Assembly (NCBI RefSeq): GCF_016735515.1
Contig: NZ_JAERQZ010000001.1
Coordinates: forward strand, 1,178,001 to 1,242,000
Length of the DNA stretch: 64,000 nt
DNA from: Piscinibacter sp. HJYY11
GTDB taxonomy: Bacteria; Pseudomonadota; Gammaproteobacteria; Burkholderiales; Burkholderiaceae_C
Reading direction: 5' to 3'
In this document: piece after piece, positions 38,713 to 51,327 of the stretch
How the letters are laid out: every line of letters begins with the position of its first letter
How positions within the stretch are numbered: the stretch's first letter is position 1
Program-made: the position numbers and the translations under genes
The notes under the pieces: generated by a model
Database searches by the model: none
Seen by the model: only the letters and a program-made list of their open reading frames with translations
What the model was told of the DNA's origin: nothing

Positions 38713-39680
38713 CCGTGCTTGGCCCGGCGCACCACCTGCCAGGTCGCCCAGACGAGGTCAACTTCAGGCGTCGGGTCGCGCTCGAGCGCCACCTGGTGGT
38801 GATGGCCGTGGGCCGCGAGCGGCCCGGTGCGCCATGCGGTCGGGAAGTTGTAGAGCTGCACATGCGGCAGGTTGAGCGCCACGGCGATGTGGCTCAGGCC
38901 GCTGTCCACGCCGATCACGCCTTGCGCGGCGCCGAGCCGGTCGACCAGCGCATCGAGCGACATCTGCGGCCACACGCTCGCGTGCACGCCGATCGCCTGG
39001 GCGATGCGCTCGGCACGCGCGCGCTCGACCTCGCCCGCATGCGGCAGGGCCACCGAGAAGCCGGAAGCCGCCATGCGCTGGCCGAGCTCGATCCACGAGG
39101 CCTCGGGCCAGAGCTTGTCGTCGCGCGAGGTGCCGTGCACGAAGACCACCGTCGGCATGGGCAGCGCCGCGCCTTGCGCGAGCAGGCCGAAGTACGGCGA
39201 GCCGCTCACCTGGTAGTTGAGTGCGCGCGCCGCCAGCTCGCGCGAGCGGTCGAGCGCATGGATGCGCGGCGTGATCTCGATGGCCTGGTCGATCAGCCAG
39301 CGCACCGGCCACTCGTAGCCCGAGCCTTCGGTCTTGTTGGCCAGGCCGAAGCTCGGGCCCGGCGCCATGCGGGCAACGATGGCCGACTTGGTGAGGCCTT
39401 GCAGGTCGATCACCGCGTCATACCGCTCGGCGGTGAGCTTGCGCTTGAACTCGCGCCACTCGGCGCGCACGGTGCCCGTCCACCAGCGTTTGCGCCAGCG
39501 GCGCTGGGCGCACTCGATCACGTCGCCGATGCCCTGCACGCGGCGCACGAGCGGCGCGAAGGCCGGCTCGACCACCCAATCGATGCGCGCCCCGCTGTAG
39601 ACGCCGCGGATGTCGTGCACCACCGGCATGGCGTGCACCACGTCCCCCAGCGACGACAGCTTGACGATCAGGACACGCAA
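38709..39680 (-). CDS. waaC: LPS heptosyltransferase I
   Basis: WaaC (323 residues, GT9) adds the first heptose to Kdo2-lipid A. The N-terminus VLIVKLSSLGDVVHAMP and the segment GVDSGLSHIAVALNLP are signatures of the heptosyltransferase family. The position just upstream of waaA and downstream of a phosphomannomutase gene matches its LPS-core role. The start lies 18 bp after the phosphomannomutase stop. Confidence 0.94.
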   Translation of the reverse strand: MRVLIVKLSSLGDVVHAMPVVHDIRGVYSGARIDWVVEPAFAPLVRRVQGIGDVIECAQRRWRKRWWTGTVRAEWREFKRKLTAERYDAVIDLQGLTKSAIVARMAPGPSFGLANKTEGSGYEWPVRWLIDQAIEITPRIHALDRSRELAARALNYQVSGSPYFGLLAQGAALPMPTVVFVHGTSRDDKLWPEASWIELGQRMAASGFSVALPHAGEVERARAERIAQAIGVHASVWPQMSLDALVDRLGAAQGVIGVDSGLSHIAVALNLPHVQLYNFPTAWRTGPLAAHGHHHQVALERDPTPEVDLVWATWQVVRRAKHG

Positions 39681-39698
39681 GGGGACCGGTACAACCGA

Positions 39699-41087
39699 TT
39701 AGTGGGCCGCGGCCGCGACCTGGGCGTCGGGCTTGGCGGCCTTGAGCGCCGCCATCATCTTGTCTTCGATGCGATGCAGCGCCTCCTGGGTGTGGCCTTC
39801 GAAGCGCAGCACCAGCACCGGGGTGGTGTTGGACGAGCGGATGAGGCCGAAGCCATCGTCGTAGTCGACGCGCAGGCCGTCGATGGTCACCACCTCGGCG
39901 CCGGGGAAGTCAGCGTTCTTCAGCAGCTTCTCCACCACCTGCCTGGGCTCGCCTTCGGCGCAGGGCACGTTGAGCTCGGGCGTGTTGAAGCTCGTCGGCA
40001 GGCCATTGAGCACGTCGCTCGGGTTCTTGCTCTTGGACAGGATCTCCAGCAGGCGCGCCGCGGTGTAGGTGGCGTCGTCGAAGCCGTACCAGCGCTCCGA
40101 GAAGAAGATGTGCCCGCTCATCTCGCCGGCGAGCGGCGCCTTGGTCTCCTTGAGCTTGGCCTTCACCAGCGAGTGGCCGGTCTTCCACATCAGCGGCTTG
40201 CCGCCGTGCTCGCGGATCACCGGCGCGAGCCGCTGCGTGCACTTCACGTCGTAGATGATGGTGGCGCCGGGGTTGCGCTCGAGCACGTCGATCGCAAACA
40301 GCATCAACTGGCGATCGGGGTAGATGATGTTGCCGTCCTTCGTGACGACGCCCAGGCGGTCGCCGTCGCCGTCGAACGCGAGGCCGATCTCGGCATCGCT
40401 CGTCTTCACGGCGTGGATCAGGTCGGCCAGGTTCTCCGGCTTGCTCGGGTCGGGGTGGTGGTTGGGGAAGTCGCCATCGACCTCGGAGTAGAGTTCGGTC
40501 ACCTCGCAGCCCAGCGCGCGCAGGATGCCGGGGGCAGACGCCCCGGGGATGCCGTTGCCGCTGTCGACCACGATCTTCATCTTGCGCTTGAGCTTGCAGT
40601 CGCTCGTGATGCGGTGCTGGTACTCGGGGACGATGTCCATCCTGGCCGATCGGCCCTGGCCCTCCACATAGTCTTCCTTCTCGATGCGCGTGCGCAGGGC
40701 CTGGATCTCGTCACCGTAGATCGCACGACCGGCCAGCACCATCTTGAAGCCGTTGTAGTCCTTCGGGTTGTGGCTGCCGGTCACCTGGATGCCGGAGTTG
40801 CAGCCGTGCTGGCCGCGTGTGGCCGCCACGTAATAGAGCATCGGGGTCGTCACCGCGCCGAGGTCCACGACGTCGAGGCCGGTGGAGGTGAGGCCGCGGA
40901 TCAATGCGGCCACGAGGCCCGGGCCCGAGAGGCGGCCATCGCGCCCAACTGCCACGGCCTTCTCGCCTGCTGCCACCGCCGCGCTGCCGAAGGCCTTGCC
41001 GAGGTGCTCCGCAAAACTTTCGTCGATCGTCTTGCCGACGATGCCGCGGATGTCATAGGCCTTGAAGTTCGACGCGGTGACTTGCAT
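39699..41087 (-). CDS. Phosphomannomutase / phosphoglucomutase
   Basis: The product is 462 residues of the AlgC/ManB type, interconverting hexose 1- and 6-phosphates for LPS and exopolysaccharide precursors. The phosphoserine loop is TGSHNPKDYNGFK. The metal loop is FDGDGDR, the sugar-binding loop is GEMSGH, and the phosphate-binding loop is RSSNTTP. The start at 41087 (MQVTASNFKAYDIRG) is the family-typical beginning; the frame is open upstream but non-coding. It is the first gene of the pmm-waaC-waaA operon. Confidence 0.93.
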   Translation of the reverse strand: MQVTASNFKAYDIRGIVGKTIDESFAEHLGKAFGSAAVAAGEKAVAVGRDGRLSGPGLVAALIRGLTSTGLDVVDLGAVTTPMLYYVAATRGQHGCNSGIQVTGSHNPKDYNGFKMVLAGRAIYGDEIQALRTRIEKEDYVEGQGRSARMDIVPEYQHRITSDCKLKRKMKIVVDSGNGIPGASAPGILRALGCEVTELYSEVDGDFPNHHPDPSKPENLADLIHAVKTSDAEIGLAFDGDGDRLGVVTKDGNIIYPDRQLMLFAIDVLERNPGATIIYDVKCTQRLAPVIREHGGKPLMWKTGHSLVKAKLKETKAPLAGEMSGHIFFSERWYGFDDATYTAARLLEILSKSKNPSDVLNGLPTSFNTPELNVPCAEGEPRQVVEKLLKNADFPGAEVVTIDGLRVDYDDGFGLIRSSNTTPVLVLRFEGHTQEALHRIEDKMMAALKAAKPDAQVAAAAH

Positions 41088-41268
41088 TGCGCTGGCTCTC
41101 CTGGAAAAGAAGGGGATTCTATAGACGGGTATCGCGGTAGAAGCACGCGGCGTTCCGCTGCTCAGCCATGCGGGCCCGCATGTCGCGGCCTCGCGCGTGG
41201 TGGTTTCTACCTGCACATTCGCAAGGCAGGCGGAACTTCATGCCGACGCGCCCCGGCGCGCCGGCCGC

Positions 41269-41778
41269 TCAGCGGCTCGCCCAGAACGCCCGGTGCACGG
41301 CCAGCGTTTCGTCGGCGATCTCCGCGACCGGCCCGATCACCTCGATGTCTTTCTGCCCCGCGGCCAGCACCTGCCGGCACGGCAGGTTCATCGTCGGGTT
41401 CTCGCCGTGGTTGCCGGTGGCGCCGAGCAGCGCTTCTTCTGTGATGCCGAAGACGATACGCCCGATGTTGGCCCAGTAGGCCGTGCCGGCACACATGCAG
41501 CACGGCTCGACCGAGGTGTAGAGCGTGCAGCCCCACAGGTACTCGGGCGTGAAGTTGGTGGCGGCGATGCGCGCGAGCGTCGACTCGGCGTGGTTCACCG
41601 TGTCGATGTTGCCTTGCTCGATGAGCACGGTGTCGTGGTCGGGCCCGACCAGCAGGGCACCGAAGGGGTGGTGGCCCAGTTGCAGCGCGCGTTGCGCCAC
41701 CTCGTTGGCACGGCGCAGGTGGCGCAGGACCTGTGCAGGCGTCGGAGCGCCGGAAGAATGGATGCGTGTGTCGGTCAT
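41269..41778 (-). CDS. Nucleoside/nucleobase deaminase of the cytidine deaminase fold
   Basis: The product is 169 residues. The zinc motifs are NHAES (His-Ala-Glu) and EPCCMC (PCxxC), typical of guanine, tRNA-adenosine and cytosine deaminases. Residues HPFGALLVG are characteristic of the guanine deaminase/TadA-like branch. The start at 41778 follows GGGGAA. The exact substrate is not determined. The long open frame extending upstream on this strand is antisense to the Ada/AlkA gene and is not coding. It is divergent from that repair gene, with 84 bp between starts. Confidence 0.88.
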   Translation of the reverse strand: MTDTRIHSSGAPTPAQVLRHLRRANEVAQRALQLGHHPFGALLVGPDHDTVLIEQGNIDTVNHAESTLARIAATNFTPEYLWGCTLYTSVEPCCMCAGTAYWANIGRIVFGITEEALLGATGNHGENPTMNLPCRQVLAAGQKDIEVIGPVAEIADETLAVHRAFWASR

Positions 41779-41862
41779 AAGGGTTCCCCATGCAGGTTGC
41801 GCGCCCGGCGCCGGCGTGGATGTGTCCGAAAACGGCCAGTCCGCAGGGGCCAGCCTCCCATA

Positions 41863-43350
41863 ATGGCCCGCATGACGCTCGACCACGACGCTTCCTACCA
41901 GGTCTTCAAGGCCCGCGATGCCCGCTTCGACGGCCGGCTCTTCGTCGGCGTGACGTCGACCGGGATCTACTGCCGCCCGGTGTGCCGCGTGCGCACGCCA
42001 CGCAAGGAGAACTGCCGCTTCTTCTCGACCCCGGCGCAGGCGGAGGCCGAAGCCTTCCGCCCCTGCATGAAGTGCCGCCCCGAGATGGCGCCCGGCCCGG
42101 GCCTCGCCTGGACGGTGATGGACGCGTCGCGCACCCTCGCCCGCCAGGCCGCGCAGTGGCTCGACGCGCGACTTGGCGAAGAAGACGCCCTGTCGATGTC
42201 GGCCCTGGCCGACCACCTCGGCGTGAGCGACCGCCACCTGCGCCGCATCTTCGCCGCCGAGCATGGCGTGACGCCGCTGCAATACCTGCAGACGCGCCGC
42301 CTGTTGCTCGCCAAGCAGCTCCTGACCGACACCCGCCTGCCGGTCGCGCAGGTCGCGCTCGCGAGCGGCTTTCGCAGCCTGCGCCGCTTCAATGCCGCCT
42401 TTGCCGACAGCTACCGCATGAGCCCGAGCCGCCTGCGGCACGACGCCGACGAGCAGGAGGCCCTGCCGGCCGACCAGGCCCTGAGCGTGAGCCTCGGCCA
42501 CCGCTCGCCCTACGACACGGCCGCGATGCTGCGCTTCCTGTCGCTGCGCGCCATTCCCAACGTCGAGCATGTCGACGGCCTGTGCGTGCGGCGCAGCCTG
42601 CGTGCCGGTGCGCTCGCGCCCAGCGGCGGCTGGCTGCAGGCCGAGTTCGTGCTCGAGACCGACACCCGCGCGCCCCACGTGCGCCTGCAGTTCGCCCCGT
42701 CGCTTGCACCGCACAGCGCCCGCGTGGTGGCGGGCGTACGCCGCTGGCTCGACCTCGATGCCTCGCCCGCCACCATCGACGAAGCGCTCGCCGACCTCCC
42801 CGGCGGCCCGGGCCTGCGCTTGCCGGGCTGCGTCGACAGCTTCGAGATGGTGGTGCGCGCCGTGCTCGGCCAGCAGGTGACGGTGGCCGCGGCGCGCACG
42901 CTCGCCCGTCGCTTCGCCGACCGGTTCGGCGAGCCCATCGCCACGCCGTGGCCCGAGGTCACGCACACCTTCCCTTCGCCCGAGACCATCGCGTCGGCCC
43001 AGGTGGAGCAGATCGCCGAGCTCGGCATCATCCGCGCGCGGGCCGGCGCCATCCTCGCGCTGGCGCAGGCCTGGCCCGAGGCTGCGCGCCACCTGCATGA
43101 GAAGCGCGAGCCCGCCGCGCTGATCGAGATGCTGAAGCAGTTGCCCGGCATCGGCCCCTGGACGGCGCACTACATCGCCATGCGCGCCCTCTCGTGGCCC
43201 GATGCCTTCCCTCCCAACGACGTGGCCGTGCTCAACGCAATGAAGCCCCTCTTCGGCACCACCGCCCAACGCGACGCCGACGCCATTGCAGAACGCTGGC
43301 GGCCCTGGCGCTCCTACGCCGTGCTGCGCCTGTGGAATTCATTGGCCTGA
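41863..43350 (+). CDS. Ada-AraC-AlkA fusion: alkylation-responsive regulator and 3-methyladenine glycosylase
   Basis: The product is 495 residues. Residues 1-85 form the Ada zinc domain with ligands C37, C41, C68 and C71 (YCRPVC, FRPCMKC), where the first Cys can accept a methyl from DNA phosphotriesters. Residues about 95-185 are an AraC helix-turn-helix pair. From about 200 there is an AlkA N-terminal domain and an HhH-GPD glycosylase (QLPGIGPWTAHYIAMRAL, catalytic Asp in PPNDVAV). One protein thus senses alkylation, regulates genes and excises damaged bases. The start may be 41863 or 41872. ogt follows after 26 bp. Confidence 0.93.
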   Translation: MARMTLDHDASYQVFKARDARFDGRLFVGVTSTGIYCRPVCRVRTPRKENCRFFSTPAQAEAEAFRPCMKCRPEMAPGPGLAWTVMDASRTLARQAAQWLDARLGEEDALSMSALADHLGVSDRHLRRIFAAEHGVTPLQYLQTRRLLLAKQLLTDTRLPVAQVALASGFRSLRRFNAAFADSYRMSPSRLRHDADEQEALPADQALSVSLGHRSPYDTAAMLRFLSLRAIPNVEHVDGLCVRRSLRAGALAPSGGWLQAEFVLETDTRAPHVRLQFAPSLAPHSARVVAGVRRWLDLDASPATIDEALADLPGGPGLRLPGCVDSFEMVVRAVLGQQVTVAAARTLARRFADRFGEPIATPWPEVTHTFPSPETIASAQVEQIAELGIIRARAGAILALAQAWPEAARHLHEKREPAALIEMLKQLPGIGPWTAHYIAMRALSWPDAFPPNDVAVLNAMKPLFGTTAQRDADAIAERWRPWRSYAVLRLWNSLA

Positions 43351-43376
43351 ACTCGCTCGCCTCAAAGGACACCCCC

Positions 43377-43892
43377 ATGCCCATGCCTCGAAACATCACC
43401 GCCCACGCGGTGTACGACACCCCGCTCGGCAAGGTGCTCATCGCCCGCACCGAGGCGGGCCTCGCCGGCCTCTGGTTCGAATCGCAGAAATGGCACCCCG
43501 AGCCATTCAGCGCCCCCGAGCGCCCAGACGACCCGCTGCTGCGCGAAGCGGCGACACAGATCACCGACTACTTCGCCGGCCGGCGCACCCGGTTCGAGCT
43601 GCCGCTCGACCTGCACGGCAGCCCCTTCCAGCGCAGCGTGTGGCAGGCGCTGCGTGACATCGAGTGCGGCGCCACGAAGAGCTATGCCGACATCGCGCGC
43701 GGCATCGGCTCGCCCCTGGCCGTGCGCGCCGTGGGTGCCGCCATCGGCCGCAACCCGATCAGCGTGATCGTGCCCTGCCACCGCGTGCTGGGCAGCAGCG
43801 GCGAGCTGACCGGCTACGCTGGCGGGCTCGAGCGCAAGCGCGCATTGCTCGCCCTGGAAAACACACGACACGCTCCCCCACAAGGCACCTGA
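43377..43892 (+). CDS. ogt: Methylated-DNA-[protein]-cysteine S-methyltransferase
   Basis: The product is 171 residues that repair O6-methylguanine by suicidal transfer to C134 in the PCHRV motif. The helix-turn-helix segment SYADIARGIGSPLAVRAVG and the AIGRNP loop are typical. The start at 43377 has an AAAGGA site; ATG 43383 is an alternative. Its stop overlaps the start of the EamA gene (TGATG). Clustering with the Ada-AlkA fusion shows an alkylation-repair operon. Confidence 0.93.
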   Translation: MPMPRNITAHAVYDTPLGKVLIARTEAGLAGLWFESQKWHPEPFSAPERPDDPLLREAATQITDYFAGRRTRFELPLDLHGSPFQRSVWQALRDIECGATKSYADIARGIGSPLAVRAVGAAIGRNPISVIVPCHRVLGSSGELTGYAGGLERKRALLALENTRHAPPQGT

Positions 43893-44794
43893 TGAAGAAG
43901 ACCGACCTGCTGGACCTGATCTCCCTCGCCGCGCTCTGGGGCGCCTCGTTCCTCTTCATGCGCCTGGGCGCGGCCGACTTCGGCCCGGCCGCCCTGGCCT
44001 TCGTGCGCGTGGCCGCGGCCAGCGCGCTGCTGCTGCCGCTGCTGGCCTACCGCGCGCAGATGCCGGCGCTGCGCCAGCACTGGCGCACGATCCTGATCGT
44101 GGGCCTCACCAACTCGGCCCTGCCCTTCCTGTGCTTCAACTACGCCGCGCTCACCATCAACGCCGGCCTGTCGGCGGTGTTCAACGCGACCACGCCGCTC
44201 TTCGGCGCCGTCTTCGCGTGGCTGTGGCTGAAGGATCGGCTCGACGCATCGCGCATCGCGGGCCTGCTGATCGGCTTCGGCGGCGTGCTCTGGCTCGTGT
44301 GGGACCGCGCAGGCCTCAGGCCCGCCGCAGGCGACAGCACCGGCGTGGCCCTCGCCGTGCTGGCCTGCCTGGCCGCCACCGTGCTCTACGGCTTCTCCGC
44401 CAGCTTCACCAAGCGCTACCTGACCGGCGTGCCGCCGATGGCGGTGGCTGCCGGCAGCCAGGCGGGCGCGGCGCTCTTCCTCGCCGTGCCGGCGCTCATC
44501 TGGTGGCCGGCGCAGATGCCGGGCGCCGCGGCGTGGGGTTACGCGCTGGTGCTCGCCGTGGCCTGCACCGCGCTCGCCTACCTGCTCTTCTTCCGTCTCA
44601 TCGCCAACGTGGGCCCGGCCAACGCGATCTCGGTCACCTTCCTGATCCCGGTGTTCGCGGTCGTCTGGGGCGGCATCTTCCTCGGCGAGAAGATCGACCT
44701 GGCCATGGCGCTCGGCTGCGCCGTGATCCTGCTCGGCACCAGTTTGGTGACCGGCGTGCTGAAGCTGCCCAAACCGGCCGCCAAGGCGGCCTGA
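43892..44794 (+). CDS. EamA/DMT-family transporter
   Basis: The product is 300 residues with ten predicted membrane helices in two EamA repeats (about 7-135 and 150-290). The opening DLISLAALWGASFLFMR is typical of the drug/metabolite transporter superfamily. The substrate is unknown. The ATG overlaps the ogt stop, so it is translated as the third gene of the repair operon; whether it has a role in alkylation stress is open. Confidence 0.9.
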   Translation: MKKTDLLDLISLAALWGASFLFMRLGAADFGPAALAFVRVAAASALLLPLLAYRAQMPALRQHWRTILIVGLTNSALPFLCFNYAALTINAGLSAVFNATTPLFGAVFAWLWLKDRLDASRIAGLLIGFGGVLWLVWDRAGLRPAAGDSTGVALAVLACLAATVLYGFSASFTKRYLTGVPPMAVAAGSQAGAALFLAVPALIWWPAQMPGAAAWGYALVLAVACTALAYLLFFRLIANVGPANAISVTFLIPVFAVVWGGIFLGEKIDLAMALGCAVILLGTSLVTGVLKLPKPAAKAA

Positions 44795-44881
44795 AATGCA
44801 CGCTTCCGGTGCCGAAGAATTGAACGAAATGAAATAGCTGTCTTCTCCGTCCGATATCGCTCTTTACCGCAGCGGCCGCAC

Positions 44882-44889
44882 GCCGATAG
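44882..44889 (+). promoter_or_regulatory. Possible FliA (sigma-28) -10 element upstream of the MCP gene
   Basis: GCCGATAG matches seven of eight bases of the sigma-28 -10 consensus (GCCGATAA) and lies 35 bp before the MCP start. The -35 region shows no good TAAA match at the expected spacing, so this is a weak call based mainly on the target gene type. Confidence 0.25.
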
Positions 44890-44923
44890 TGCCGGCTGAC
44901 GGGTCAATTGCACGGAGAACACC

Positions 44924-46451
44924 ATGAACAAACTCAGCATCAAGGCGCGGCTGATCGCACTGGTCAGCGTGCTGCTGGTCCTGTTGCTCATCTCGGCCGG
45001 CTCCACCATCTACCGCCTAAGCGAAAGCAACAAGCAGCTGGGCAGCGTCTACAACGACCGTGTGGTGCCGCTCAAGCAGCTCAAGGAGGTGGCCGACGGC
45101 TACTTCATCGGCATGGTCGACACCGCCCACAAGACGCGCGACGGCCTGATGAAGCCCGCCGACGGCCTGAAGGCCCTGGCCGACGCCCGCATCAGCATCG
45201 ACCGGAACTGGAAGGCCTACATCGACACCGAGCTCGTCGACGAAGAGAAGAAGCTCATCGCCGTCACCGAGCCCGCGATGAAGGTGGCCGACGCCGCCGC
45301 CAAGCGGGTCGAGGAGTTCCTCACCAAGAACGACATCGAAGGCCTGCGCGCGTTCACCGCCAAGGAGATGTACCCCGCGGTCGACCCGGTCGGCGACGAC
45401 CTCAACAAGCTGATCGCGGTGCAGCTCACGGTGGCGGAGCAGGAATACAAGAAGGCCCAGGCCGAGTATGAAGGCGTGTTCTGGCGCAACATCATGGTGA
45501 GCGTCCTGGCCGTGCTGCTGGCCGGCGGCTTCGCCTGGGCGCTGATCCGCCGCATCTCGCAAGGCATCGGCGAAGCGGTGCGCGTGGCGCAGACGGTTGC
45601 CTCCGGCGACCTCGGCTCGCGCATCGAGGTGAAGACACAGGACGAGACCGGCCAGCTGCTGGCCGCGCTCAAACACATGAACGAGAGCCTGGTCGGCGTG
45701 GTGACCCAGGTGCGTAACAGCGCCGATTCCATTGCCACCGGCTCGGCGCAGATCGCGGTGGGCAATGCCGACCTCAGCCAGCGCACCGAAGAACAGGCGA
45801 GCAACCTGCAGCAGACGGCCGCGTCGATGGAAGAGATCACCTCCACCGTGCAGCAGAGCGCCGACACCGCGCGCCAGGCGACCCAGCTCGCGAGCAGCGC
45901 CTCGGCCGTGGCCGCGCAGGGCGGCGTGGTGGTCGGCCAGGTCATCACCACGATGGACGCCATCACCGCCAGCTCGCGCAAGATCGCCGACATCATCAGC
46001 GTGATCGACGGCATAGCCTTCCAGACCAACATCCTCGCGCTGAACGCGGCCGTGGAAGCCGCCCGCGCCGGCGAGCAGGGCCGCGGCTTCGCGGTGGTGG
46101 CCGGCGAGGTGCGCACGCTGGCCCAGCGCAGCGCGCAGGCCGCCAAGGAGATCAAGAGCCTGATCGGCGAGAGCGTCGAGAAGGTGGAGAACGGCGCGCG
46201 CCTCGTCACCGAGGCCGGCCAGACGATGGACGACATCGTGACCCAGGTGAAGCGCGTCACCGACCTCATCGGCGAGATCAGCAGCGCAAGCCTGGAGCAG
46301 AGTGCCGGCATCGGCCAGATCGGCGACGCGGTGCAGCAGCTCGACCAGGTGACGCAGCAGAACGCCGCGCTGGTGGAAGAAAGCGCCGCTGCCGCCGAAA
46401 GCCTGAAGCACCAGGCCGCGACGCTCGCTCAGACGGTCGCCGTCTTCAAGC

Positions 46452-46459
<8 letters not shown>
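44924..46459 (+). CDS. Methyl-accepting chemotaxis protein
   Basis: The product is 511 residues. TM1 is [20 protein letters not shown] four-helix-bundle ligand domain (about 35-185) comes next, then TM2 ([18 protein letters not shown]), HAMP (about 205-260) and a long signalling coiled coil. The conserved hairpin tip, with [20 protein letters not shown], lies near residues 365-390. There is no C-terminal pentapeptide for CheR docking. The ligand is unknown. Its 3' end overlaps the convergent hybrid kinase by 8 bp. Confidence 0.94.
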
Positions 46460-49184
<2,725 letters not shown>

Positions 49185-49282
49185 CTGGACGTTCCTTCCC
49201 CTGCGCGGAGCGTGAACCTGCACGGCCCAGGCGTCAACCGGGTGCAACGGCAGAATGCCGCATCCTGATCACACGATTGCCC

Positions 49283-50125
49283 ATGATCGACCTCGACGCC
49301 TACCTGCGGCGCCTGGACTACCGCGGCCCGCGTGAGCCGGGTGTCGCGTTGCTGCGCACACTCTGCGCGAGCCAGCCGGCCCACATCCCCTACGAAAACA
49401 TCGACCCGCTGCTGGGCACGCCGCCGTCGCTCGAGCCCGCGGCGGTGACGGAGAAGCTCCTGCACGCCCGGCGCGGAGGCTATTGCTTCGAGCAGAACCT
49501 CCTGCTCAAGCTGGCGCTGGAAGCCTTGGGCTTCGAGGTGGAGGCGCTGGCCGCGCGCGTGGTGTGGATGCGCCCGGCCGATGCGCCCTTGCGCCCGCGC
49601 AGCCACATGCTGCTGAAGGTGGCGGTGCCGCAAGGCCAAGGCACCGACACCTACATCGCCGATGCCGGCTTCGGCGGCAACCTGATGGACACGCCGCTGC
49701 CCCTCGTCGCCGACGAGCCCCAGCGCACGCCGCATGCGACGCTGCGCTTCACGCTCGATGGCGAGCTCTACACCGCCGAGACGCGCCTGCCCGCCGGCTG
49801 GACGCCGATGTACCGCTTCACGCTCGAGCCGCATGCCGCGGCCGACTACGAGCCGCTGAACTGGTTCACGGCCACGCACCCCAGCTCGATCTTCTGCCAC
49901 AACCTGCTGATGGAGCGGGTGACGCCCGAGCTGCGCGTGGGCCTCTTCAACGACCGGCTGGTGCAGCGCCGCCCGGACGTGCCGCCGGTGACCACGCGCC
50001 TGAACTCACAACCGGAGTTCGACGCTGCGCTGGAGCAGCACTTCCAACTGGAGCTGGCCACCGAGCAGCGCTCGGCGCTGTGGGCCAAGCTGCCCAAGGG
50101 CCTGGATCAGTTCGTCACGCCCTGA
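49283..50125 (+). CDS. Arylamine N-acetyltransferase
   Basis: The product is 280 residues. The catalytic triad of the NAT family is readable: C68 in RGGYCFEQN, H108 in RSHMLL and D127 in ADAGFGG. NAT transfers acetyl from acetyl-CoA to arylamines and hydrazines. The start at 49283 gives the usual N-terminus (MIDLDAYLRRL). It is divergent from the hybrid kinase (98-bp gap) and overlaps the following convergent MFS gene by 19 bp. Confidence 0.93.
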   Translation: MIDLDAYLRRLDYRGPREPGVALLRTLCASQPAHIPYENIDPLLGTPPSLEPAAVTEKLLHARRGGYCFEQNLLLKLALEALGFEVEALAARVVWMRPADAPLRPRSHMLLKVAVPQGQGTDTYIADAGFGGNLMDTPLPLVADEPQRTPHATLRFTLDGELYTAETRLPAGWTPMYRFTLEPHAAADYEPLNWFTATHPSSIFCHNLLMERVTPELRVGLFNDRLVQRRPDVPPVTTRLNSQPEFDAALEQHFQLELATEQRSALWAKLPKGLDQFVTP

Positions 50126-51327
50126 GCCTTGCGCACCCGCAGGAACAGCCACCACGCGATGCCGAGGTTGAGCAGGTTCCACGCGATGCCGTTGAGGAAA
50201 GCGGCGTGGTACGAGCCGGTGAGGTCGTACACCTTGCCCGACATCCAGCCGCCGAGCGCCATGCCCAGCAGCGTGCACATCAGCACCGCACCCACCCGCG
50301 AGCCGGCTTCCTTGGGCGGGAAATGCTCGCGCACGATGATCGCGTAAGACGGCACGATGCCGCCCTGGAAGAGCCCGAAGAGCCCCGAGATCACGAAGAG
50401 CGGCACAAGGCCGTCGAAGGGCAGGAAGAGCAGCAAGGCCACGCCCTGCAGCGTGGAGCCCAGCAGCAGCGTGCGCAAGCCCCCGATGTGGTCGCAGATC
50501 CAGCCCGACACCAGCCGGCTCACGATGCCCAGGCCCAGCATCAGCGACAGCATCTGCGCACCCCGCGCCGCGCCGTAGCCGAGGTCGCCGCAGTAGGCCA
50601 CGATGTGCACCTGCGGCATCGACATCGCCACGCAGCACGACACGCCGGCCACGCACAGCAGCAGCTGGGCCTTGTTCATCGAGAGGCCGAAGGGCCGCTC
50701 GCTCGCCACCACCGCCCCGCCCGGCACGGCCGACACCTGCGCCATGGGCGGCCGCGGGCGCAGCATCAGCGCGATGAAGGGCATGGTCAGCACGCAGAAG
50801 GCGCCGATGCCGAAATAGGTGTGGCGCCAGCCCACCAGTTCGTTGAAGTGCTGCACCACCGGCGGCCAGATGGCGCCCGCCAGGTAGTTGCCGCTGGCGC
50901 AGATGGCCACCGCCGTGCCGCGCCGCTTCACGAACCAGAGCGAGGCATCGGCCACCAGCGGTGAAAAGGTGGCCGAACTGCCGAGCAGGCCCAGCAGCAC
51001 CCCGTGCGCCAGCGCGAAGACCCACACATTGGGCGCGAGGCCGGCCGCGAGGTAGCCGAGGCCGAGGCCCGCGCTGCCGATCAGCACCGGCACCATCACC
51101 CCGTAGCGGTCGGCCAGCCGGCCCATCAGCATGCCGCCGACGCCGAAGCCGATGAGCAGCGCCGTGTACGGCAGCGAGGCATCGGCCCGCGCCACGCCGA
51201 ATTCCGCCTGCACCGAGGGCAGCACCACCGCCACCAGGTACATGCCGCCGCTGCCGATGGTCATCAGCGCCAGGGACGCCATCAAGCGTATCCAGGCGTA
51301 TCTCGAATCAGGAACTGCTGCTGTCAT
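50107..51327 (-). CDS. MFS transporter
   Basis: The product is 406 residues with about 12 membrane helices. The loop motif GRLADRYGVMV and the second-half ASGNYLAGAIWPPV are typical of oxalate/formate-antiporter-like and monocarboxylate-type carriers. The start at 51327 (MTAAVPDSRYAWIRL) was chosen from the onset of the membrane topology; an upstream extension has no coding character. The substrate is unknown. The last 19 bp overlap the NAT gene on the other strand. Confidence 0.88.
   Translation of the reverse strand: MTAAVPDSRYAWIRLMASLALMTIGSGGMYLVAVVLPSVQAEFGVARADASLPYTALLIGFGVGGMLMGRLADRYGVMVPVLIGSAGLGLGYLAAGLAPNVWVFALAHGVLLGLLGSSATFSPLVADASLWFVKRRGTAVAICASGNYLAGAIWPPVVQHFNELVGWRHTYFGIGAFCVLTMPFIALMLRPRPPMAQVSAVPGGAVVASERPFGLSMNKAQLLLCVAGVSCCVAMSMPQVHIVAYCGDLGYGAARGAQMLSLMLGLGIVSRLVSGWICDHIGGLRTLLLGSTLQGVALLLFLPFDGLVPLFVISGLFGLFQGGIVPSYAIIVREHFPPKEAGSRVGAVLMCTLLGMALGGWMSGKVYDLTGSYHAAFLNGIAWNLLNLGIAWWLFLRVRKAQGVTN

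Noticed and set aside
41779..43269. Leftward extension of the deaminase frame
   Set aside because: The extension is antisense to the Ada-AlkA fusion. The deaminase fold begins only at 41778, where a ribosome site is present.
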